Part shown: one piece after another, positions 59,143-64,000 of the stretch
Layout of the letters: each line of letters opens with the position of its first letter
Numbering within the stretch: the first letter of the stretch is position 1
Origin: an uncultured bacterium
GTDB lineage: Bacteria > Bacillota > Clostridia > Oscillospirales > Ruminococcaceae
Direction: 5' to 3'
Length of the DNA stretch: 64,000 nucleotides
Assembly: GCA_934875375.1 (NCBI GenBank)
Contig: CAKXHL010000011.1
Span: 1-64,000, forward strand
Made by a program: the position numbers and the translations under genes
The notes under the pieces: model-generated
Seen by the model: the letters and a program-made list of their open reading frames with translations, nothing else
The model's database searches: none
What the model was told of the DNA's origin: nothing

Positions 59143-61022
59143 TGCCTGCTCCCCCCTTTGTCATTGGATTGGGCCACCGAAACTGCGCACAGCGGGATCG
59201 ACATGCCGAAAATCGCGCCGCCGCCCGGATTGTCCTCCACCCACATGCTGCCGCCGAATTTTCCGCGGACCACGGTATTGGAAATATACAGCCCCAGCCC
59301 GGTGCCCATAGTCCCTTTGCTGGTGATCATCTCTTTAAACAGCCGCTTTTTCACCTGCGGCTTCACGCCCGGGCCGGTATCCTTTACATAGATTTTCAAG
59401 TCGTCCCCGTCCTGCTTCACGCCGATGGTAATCACCCCGCCGCCGGACTGTTTCTGCGCATATACGGCGTTGGACAGCAGGTTGTTGAGCACCTGCACCA
59501 GATTATTGATGTCCCCGTGCAGGGTAAAATCCCGGTTCTCGTCCTCGCCTTCCACCTCCAGCGTACAGTTGCCGCTTTGCAGCTCATGGCGCATCAGCAG
59601 CCTGGAGCGTTCCACCAGTTCGCTGATGGTGAACGAGGTGGATTCGGAAAGGTTGACCGTGGCCGCCTGCCCTTTGATCGCGGTGATGATATCCGACATA
59701 TACGCCGTTGCATCCCGGATGCGCTGGAACCATTCGCCCATTTCGCCGTAGATTTCCCGGTAATTATCCGGGGTGACTTCCGCATCCCCCAGGCTGCCGG
59801 AGCATTCCTCCACCAGGTCCTCCACGGCGGAAACACAGCCGGAAATACTCATAATCGGCGTTTTCAGGTTGTGGGTCAGGCCGCCCATCATCTGCCCCAA
59901 AAAAGCCATGCGCTCCTGTTCCATCATTCTCCTCTGACTGTCCTGCAGCTGCTGCATGCTCTTTTTCAGCTGGGTGATGTCTTTGTAAATCACCACAAAC
60001 CCGGAAAGTTTTTCATGAATGATCAGCGGCGTCACATCGGTGATGTAGTAATTCTTTTTATACAAATCCCCTTCGTACACGCCTACCGCCTGTTCATAGG
60101 AAACGGTGGAACCGCTTTGGCGGCAGGAGTCGATGGCGGTCATGAGATTATAAACCGCCGTCTTTTTCGCCACGTCCTCTTCCTGCACGCTCTCGGACAG
60201 GTAATGGTTTTCCGAAATGCCGAAACGGGAAGCAAACATCTCCTCAAACGGCTTATTGTAGGTGATGACCAGCCCCTCGTCGCTGAGCACCAGATAACAG
60301 TCGGTAATCCAGTCCAGGATATGCTGGGTTGCGATGGGCTTAATGTCCAGCAGATGCAGCTGATAAATGGCGATTCCATTGCACACAATCGTCGCCACAA
60401 AGCTCAAAGGCGTTGCGGTAATCGGGATATCAGGCGGCCCGAAGGTGGCGATTGAGCTGACCACCAGAGGAACGATGCCGCCGACGGAAAAGAGGATACA
60501 CTGTTTTAAATACAGGCGGCTGTCGTTTTTTATCGCAAAGCTGATCATCAAAACAATGCCGGTGACCAGGCAGAAATAGGTATAGATACCGGAAAGATAA
60601 ATATAAGGCCCGAACACGATCTCACTTTTGACCACGGAAAATACCCGGTACTGCAAATGGTGAATCGGGTTCGTCCAGACGATCAGATTGGTCAGGAAAG
60701 GCACCAGCAAAGTTGCCCAGCCCAAAGGCCGCATTCTCTCCCAGCCTTTGGTGAACACCAGCGCAATGCACAAGGTGAAAGCCGGAGAAAAGGCAACGCC
60801 GATATAGGTCAAAGAATCCCACACCCAAAGCATCGCCGTATTGGCCGGGTCGGTATATTTCATACATAACAGCGCTGCCAGCCAAACGCCAAAGGACACT
60901 GCGATCCCCAGATAAAGTTTATGGATCAGCGGCAGATGCCGCATTTTTACGCTCCATATGATAAAAAGCCCAATGGCAACAAGAATAACCGTAAATATGG
61001 TTGCCACCCAATCGGAAATCAT
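59139..61022 (-). CDS. Membrane histidine kinase, 7TM-PAS-HATPase
   Basis: 627 residues: seven to eight membrane helices in the first 230 residues (7TM histidine-kinase N-terminal type), a PAS domain (about 245-365), a coiled linker, DHp with GQMMGGLTHNLKTPIMSISG (phospho-acceptor His near 393) and an HATPase domain with NLLSNAVYAQKQSGGG, VKDTGPGVKP and GTGLGLYISNTVV. It lies 15 bases after the NRPS-like gene and overlaps the REC-GAF-HD-GYP gene, so it is the obvious partner. Ligand of the membrane domain unknown. Confidence 0.93.
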   Translation of the reverse strand: MISDWVATIFTVILVAIGLFIIWSVKMRHLPLIHKLYLGIAVSFGVWLAALLCMKYTDPANTAMLWVWDSLTYIGVAFSPAFTLCIALVFTKGWERMRPLGWATLLVPFLTNLIVWTNPIHHLQYRVFSVVKSEIVFGPYIYLSGIYTYFCLVTGIVLMISFAIKNDSRLYLKQCILFSVGGIVPLVVSSIATFGPPDIPITATPLSFVATIVCNGIAIYQLHLLDIKPIATQHILDWITDCYLVLSDEGLVITYNKPFEEMFASRFGISENHYLSESVQEEDVAKKTAVYNLMTAIDSCRQSGSTVSYEQAVGVYEGDLYKKNYYITDVTPLIIHEKLSGFVVIYKDITQLKKSMQQLQDSQRRMMEQERMAFLGQMMGGLTHNLKTPIMSISGCVSAVEDLVEECSGSLGDAEVTPDNYREIYGEMGEWFQRIRDATAYMSDIITAIKGQAATVNLSESTSFTISELVERSRLLMRHELQSGNCTLEVEGEDENRDFTLHGDINNLVQVLNNLLSNAVYAQKQSGGGVITIGVKQDGDDLKIYVKDTGPGVKPQVKKRLFKEMITSKGTMGTGLGLYISNTVVRGKFGGSMWVEDNPGGGAIFGMSIPLCAVSVAQSNDKGGSRQ

Positions 61023-61037
61023 CCTGCTCTTCCTCCT

Positions 61038-64000
61038 TTAGCGATCTTGAGAAAATGCCCGCAGCAAAACCGAAGGTTCCGCCGGCGCACGGGCAATCCC
61101 CAGCGCGGCCAGCTGCCGCCGGGTCTTGACATCACTGACCTGAATGCGGACCGCCGGCCCTGCGCAGGCGCGGTTCCACAAATCCACAAGCGCGGAAAGG
61201 GCCTCCGGGCCGTTGGTTTCCAGCCCCTTTGCCAATATCCCGGGAAATGCTTTCTCCGGCACAACGGCAAGCTGCGGGCAGACCGCCCGGGCCGCAGACT
61301 CCAGCGGATAAAGGCGCCCCAGCAGATGCCAGACCCTGCCGCCGCCCTCCCGCAGGGCAACAATTTCCCGGGCGCAAACGTCTACCGGCGTCAAATCCAC
61401 CGGCACCGACGCCAGACAATCCGGCATGGCGCCCAGGACGGCGATGCTCCGCAACAGCCGGAAAAATGCGTTTTGCTCCGGATTTTTCTGGAACACACCG
61501 TCGCTGGCGCGGCCCACCAGCCTTCCCACCCGGTAAATCCGGGCGTCCAGGCCGTTCTGCACCGCCTGCCGTACCTGCTGCTCTGCCAGGAATTTGGACT
61601 TTACATATCCGTTGTCCTGCCAGTTCTGGCCAATATCCAGATCATTCTCGTCAAACTGCGCGGCAGATTCCGGCAGATCCAGCAGATATTCCCCGCTGAC
61701 GCTTGCCGTAGAAATATGGTGCAGGCGGGCGTCGGCCTTTTGGGCAAACGCGATCATCTCTTTTGTGCCGCCCAAATTGACTGCCAGCAATTCCTTTTCC
61801 TCCGCCGCATAGTGGCGGACATCCGCCGCGCTGTGGTAAACCTCCTCCACCCGCGAGGCCAGCGACGCGTAATCCGTCTGCGCCATGCCCAGATTGGGAA
61901 GCGTTATATCCGCGCGGAGAATTTCTATTTTCGCGGTATTTTCCTGTATCCAGTCATACCCGAAATCATCGCACAGTATCTGCAACAGCCGCGCGCCGTT
62001 TCCGTCCCGCAGCAGGCAGATCACTTTCGGTGCGCCGGCCTGCAGCAGCGCGGCCAACAAATGCGCGCCCAAAAATCCCGTCGTGCCGGTGAGCAGCACC
62101 GTTCCCAGCGGCCGGGCTGCTGCAGGCCTGGAACGCTGCGGCTTCTGCAAAGAGGCCGGGCCCGGGCTGCGGGCAAGGGTGCCGGTGAGCAGCGCCGCCT
62201 GCTCCCGCGCGGTTGGATGGGCATAAAACTGCGTCAGGGTCAGGGCATATCCTTTATTGAAGTAACGGCTGAGCACATTGAGCGCCGCCAGCGAACTGCC
62301 GCCCTGCTCAAAGAAAGAACGGTCCGGCAGCAGATCGCCGCTGCCCAGCACCTGCTGCCAAATTTGCAGCAGCTCGTCCTCTCCGCCCAGATGCCGGTCC
62401 GGCTTTGTCCCGGCAGCATCCGCCGGGCCGCCTGACTGCAAAGGCCGATCCGAAACCGGGGCCTCCTGCGCCGGGGCAAACGGCTGCTCCTGCGGGAAAG
62501 GCGGCTGTGCCGGGCTTTCTTCCGCTTTGGGGCCTGGTTTGGATTCTTTCCTGCCTTCTCCCGGCAGATCCTGCTGCTGTGCCAACTGCCGCAGAGCGGG
62601 CAGATCCAGCTTGCCGCTGGCCGTATAGGGCATCTGCGGCAGGCGCCGGTAAGAGGACGGAACCATATAAGAGGGCAGCTGCTCCTGCAGCCGCGCTTGG
62701 ATCTGTTCTGCGGCGGGCGGATTTTCCCCAGTGCAGGTAAAAAACGCCAGCAGTTCGGCTGAGCCGTCCGCCTTTTTCAAGGGCAGCACCGCCGCCTCGG
62801 ATATGGGCTCTATCTTTCCGATCGCTTCCCGAATCTCATCCAGCTCTACCCGCTGGCCATTGATCTTCACCTGCGCGTCCCGGCGCCCCAGAAAATCCAG
62901 ATTGCCGTCGGCCCGCAGGCGGCCCATGTCCCCGCTGCGGTACATTTTTTCTCCGGGGAAAAACGGGTCCGGCAAAAACGCCTGCGCCGTCAAATCCTCC
63001 CGGCCGATGTAGCCCGCCGCCAGACAGTCGCCTGCCAGGTACAGCTCGCCGCACGCGCTGGGGAAAACCGGATTTCTTTTTTCATCCAGCACATAAACGC
63101 GGCAGTTGCGCAGCGGTTTGCCGATATGAACCGGAACCCCTTCCTGCAGCTGAGCGGCTGTCACATAAACGGCCGCCTCTGTCGGTCCGTACAGGTTGAA
63201 AACTTTTGCCTTGCTCACCGAGCGAAAATCCCGGAACAGACCTTCGCTCACCGCTTCCCCCACCAGGATGATCCGGTCCAGGCCGGGCGCTGCGGCGCAA
63301 AAGGCGTCGCTGCCCAGGCAAAGCCGCAGGCGGGAGGGGGTAAACTGCATCATCTTCACCGCGTACCGCTCCATCAGGGCCGCCGTTTCCCAGGGCAAAA
63401 GCATCTGCTCATCGTCCGCCAGCACCACGGGAATCCCCATGGCCAGCGGCAGCAGGCTTTCGGTAATAAAGGTATCGAACACCACATTGGTGGTGCAGAG
63501 GATCGGCCCGTCCAAACCGGCCATCCACTCTTTCATGCCGCCCAGCAGGTTGGACAGCGCCCGGTGGCGCAGCATCACGCCTTTGGGCTGCCCGGTTGAG
63601 CCGGAAGTATACAGCACATACATCAAATCTTCCCCGCCGGTTTCACAGGGCAGATAAGGCGCGCCCGCACCGGAATCCAGCGCAACGCACCGGCAGGGCA
63701 AATCCTCCTGCGCCAGCTTTGCCAGCGCCGTTTTTCCGCACAGGGCGATCTTCACCCCGGCAGTCTGCATCATATAGGAAATCCGTTTGACCGGATTGGT
63801 TTGCAAAAAAGGCACATAGGCGCAGCCCGCCAGCAAAATCCCCAGCATCCCCTCGAAAACGCCTTCCTCCCGGCGGCAGCAAAGGCCGATCCGGTCGCCT
63901 TTGACGGCGCCCTCCTGCCGCAGCCCGGCGGCGATCTGCCGCGCCCGCTGCATCAGCTGCCAGTAGGTAACGGCCCGGTCCTGACAAAAATAGGCGGTCT
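61038..64000 (-). CDS. NRPS-like enzyme: adenylation, carrier and terminal reductase (A-T-R), 5' end outside window
   Basis: At least 986 residues; the start lies beyond 64000. Adenylation domain (visible from AVTYWQLMQRAR): A3 YTSGSTGQPKGVMLRH, A4 FDTFITESLLPL, A5 NLYGPTEAAVYV, A7 YRSGDMGRL, A8 GRRDAQVKINGQRVELDEI, A10 ASGKLDL. Then a low-complexity P/E/Q-rich linker, a carrier domain (FFEQGGSSLAALNVL, serine attachment) and a C-terminal thioester reductase (TVLLTGTTGFLGAHLLAAL, HHISTASVSGEY, and YVKSKFLAEQ for the Y-x-x-x-K dyad). Thioester reductases release the product as an aldehyde or alcohol using NAD(P)H. First visible gene of the operon with kinase, HD-GYP regulator, acyl ligase, ACP and PPTase. 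Confidence 0.93.
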   Translation of the reverse strand, partial: TAYFCQDRAVTYWQLMQRARQIAAGLRQEGAVKGDRIGLCCRREEGVFEGMLGILLAGCAYVPFLQTNPVKRISYMMQTAGVKIALCGKTALAKLAQEDLPCRCVALDSGAGAPYLPCETGGEDLMYVLYTSGSTGQPKGVMLRHRALSNLLGGMKEWMAGLDGPILCTTNVVFDTFITESLLPLAMGIPVVLADDEQMLLPWETAALMERYAVKMMQFTPSRLRLCLGSDAFCAAAPGLDRIILVGEAVSEGLFRDFRSVSKAKVFNLYGPTEAAVYVTAAQLQEGVPVHIGKPLRNCRVYVLDEKRNPVFPSACGELYLAGDCLAAGYIGREDLTAQAFLPDPFFPGEKMYRSGDMGRLRADGNLDFLGRRDAQVKINGQRVELDEIREAIGKIEPISEAAVLPLKKADGSAELLAFFTCTGENPPAAEQIQARLQEQLPSYMVPSSYRRLPQMPYTASGKLDLPALRQLAQQQDLPGEGRKESKPGPKAEESPAQPPFPQEQPFAPAQEAPVSDRPLQSGGPADAAGTKPDRHLGGEDELLQIWQQVLGSGDLLPDRSFFEQGGSSLAALNVLSRYFNKGYALTLTQFYAHPTAREQAALLTGTLARSPGPASLQKPQRSRPAAARPLGTVLLTGTTGFLGAHLLAALLQAGAPKVICLLRDGNGARLLQILCDDFGYDWIQENTAKIEILRADITLPNLGMAQTDYASLASRVEEVYHSAADVRHYAAEEKELLAVNLGGTKEMIAFAQKADARLHHISTASVSGEYLLDLPESAAQFDENDLDIGQNWQDNGYVKSKFLAEQQVRQAVQNGLDARIYRVGRLVGRASDGVFQKNPEQNAFFRLLRSIAVLGAMPDCLASVPVDLTPVDVCAREIVALREGGGRVWHLLGRLYPLESAARAVCPQLAVVPEKAFPGILAKGLETNGPEALSALVDLWNRACAGPAVRIQVSDVKTRRQLAALGIARAPAEPSVLLRAFSQDR

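Noticed and set aside
59142..62435. Two long plus-strand open frames opposite the histidine kinase and the NRPS-like gene
   Set aside because: Antisense of genes with clear catalytic motifs; no start signals and no recognisable domains.
1..64000. CRISPR arrays, transposases, integrases, phage genes
   Set aside because: No regularly spaced repeats and no protein with transposase, integrase or phage structural motifs were found.

Overview
The window (about mid-50s % G+C by eye) looks like a chromosomal segment of an anaerobic, spore-forming Clostridia member, plausibly Oscillospiraceae/Ruminococcaceae. The reasons are spo0A with two 0A-box sequences upstream, a tryptophan T-box, an oxygen-independent (cbi-type) cobalamin pathway, a Bce-type peptide-resistance module, a CotH/VTC/DUF4956 trio and strong GGAGG ribosome sites. 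No rRNA, intact tRNA, insertion sequence, phage or CRISPR array was seen.

Layout. 1-13.5 kb is housekeeping and transport: an RNHCP zinc protein, a DUF1858 redox mini-protein, an ECF S component behind a MerR-type promoter, a Trp T-box driving trpXYZ, a LarA-family racemase, a Dabb protein, a DUF1538 membrane protein paired with a tandem PII-like protein, an NCS2 purine permease and a WYL regulator. 13.5-20.2 kb holds a 1.2-kb-codon-scale (about 1,236 aa) cell-surface beta-helix protein behind a long leader with an intrinsic-terminator hairpin, an ECF sigma/anti-sigma pair in which both genes are broken, a pair of tRNA-like repeats between them, and spo0A. 20.7-31.9 kb holds two sugar-type ABC permeases with a HlyD-like adaptor and a damaged binding protein, the convergent VTC-DUF4956-CotH operon, a YitT/MerR divergent pair with a clear MerR operator, and a second solute-binding lipoprotein. 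32.2-37.4 kb is an XRE regulator and a BceRSAB-like module (response regulator, kinase, ATPase, permease) with a BceR-type inverted repeat; three of its four genes carry frame breaks.

37.7-49.4 kb is one long minus-strand operon under a cobalamin riboswitch: a vitamin B12/cobinoid-type ABC importer (binding protein, permease, ATPase), a CGGC-domain protein, cbiK, then a remnant of cbiL joined to a headless binding protein, an internally shortened permease, another ATPase, and cbiD-cbiF-cbiG-cbiH-cbiET. 49.7-54.9 kb is a LytTR regulator/GHKL kinase pair followed by two ABC exporter half-transporters.

55-64 kb is the most interesting region: one minus-strand operon encoding an adenylation-carrier-reductase (A-T-R) NRPS-like enzyme (running off the window end), a 7TM histidine kinase, a REC-GAF-HD-GYP response regulator, an acyl-activating ligase, a free acyl carrier protein and an Sfp-type phosphopantetheinyl transferase. 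Together these could load an acyl group on the free carrier and release an aldehyde or alcohol from the NRPS module, resembling the gut-clostridial clusters that make N-acyl peptide aldehydes; here the operon also contains its own signalling pair.

A recurrent theme is single-base frame breaks and internal deletions between 17 and 47.5 kb (at least eight genes). Some may be sequencing or assembly errors at short homopolymers, but the amber codon in the sigma gene and the cbiL/binding-protein junction are not of that type.
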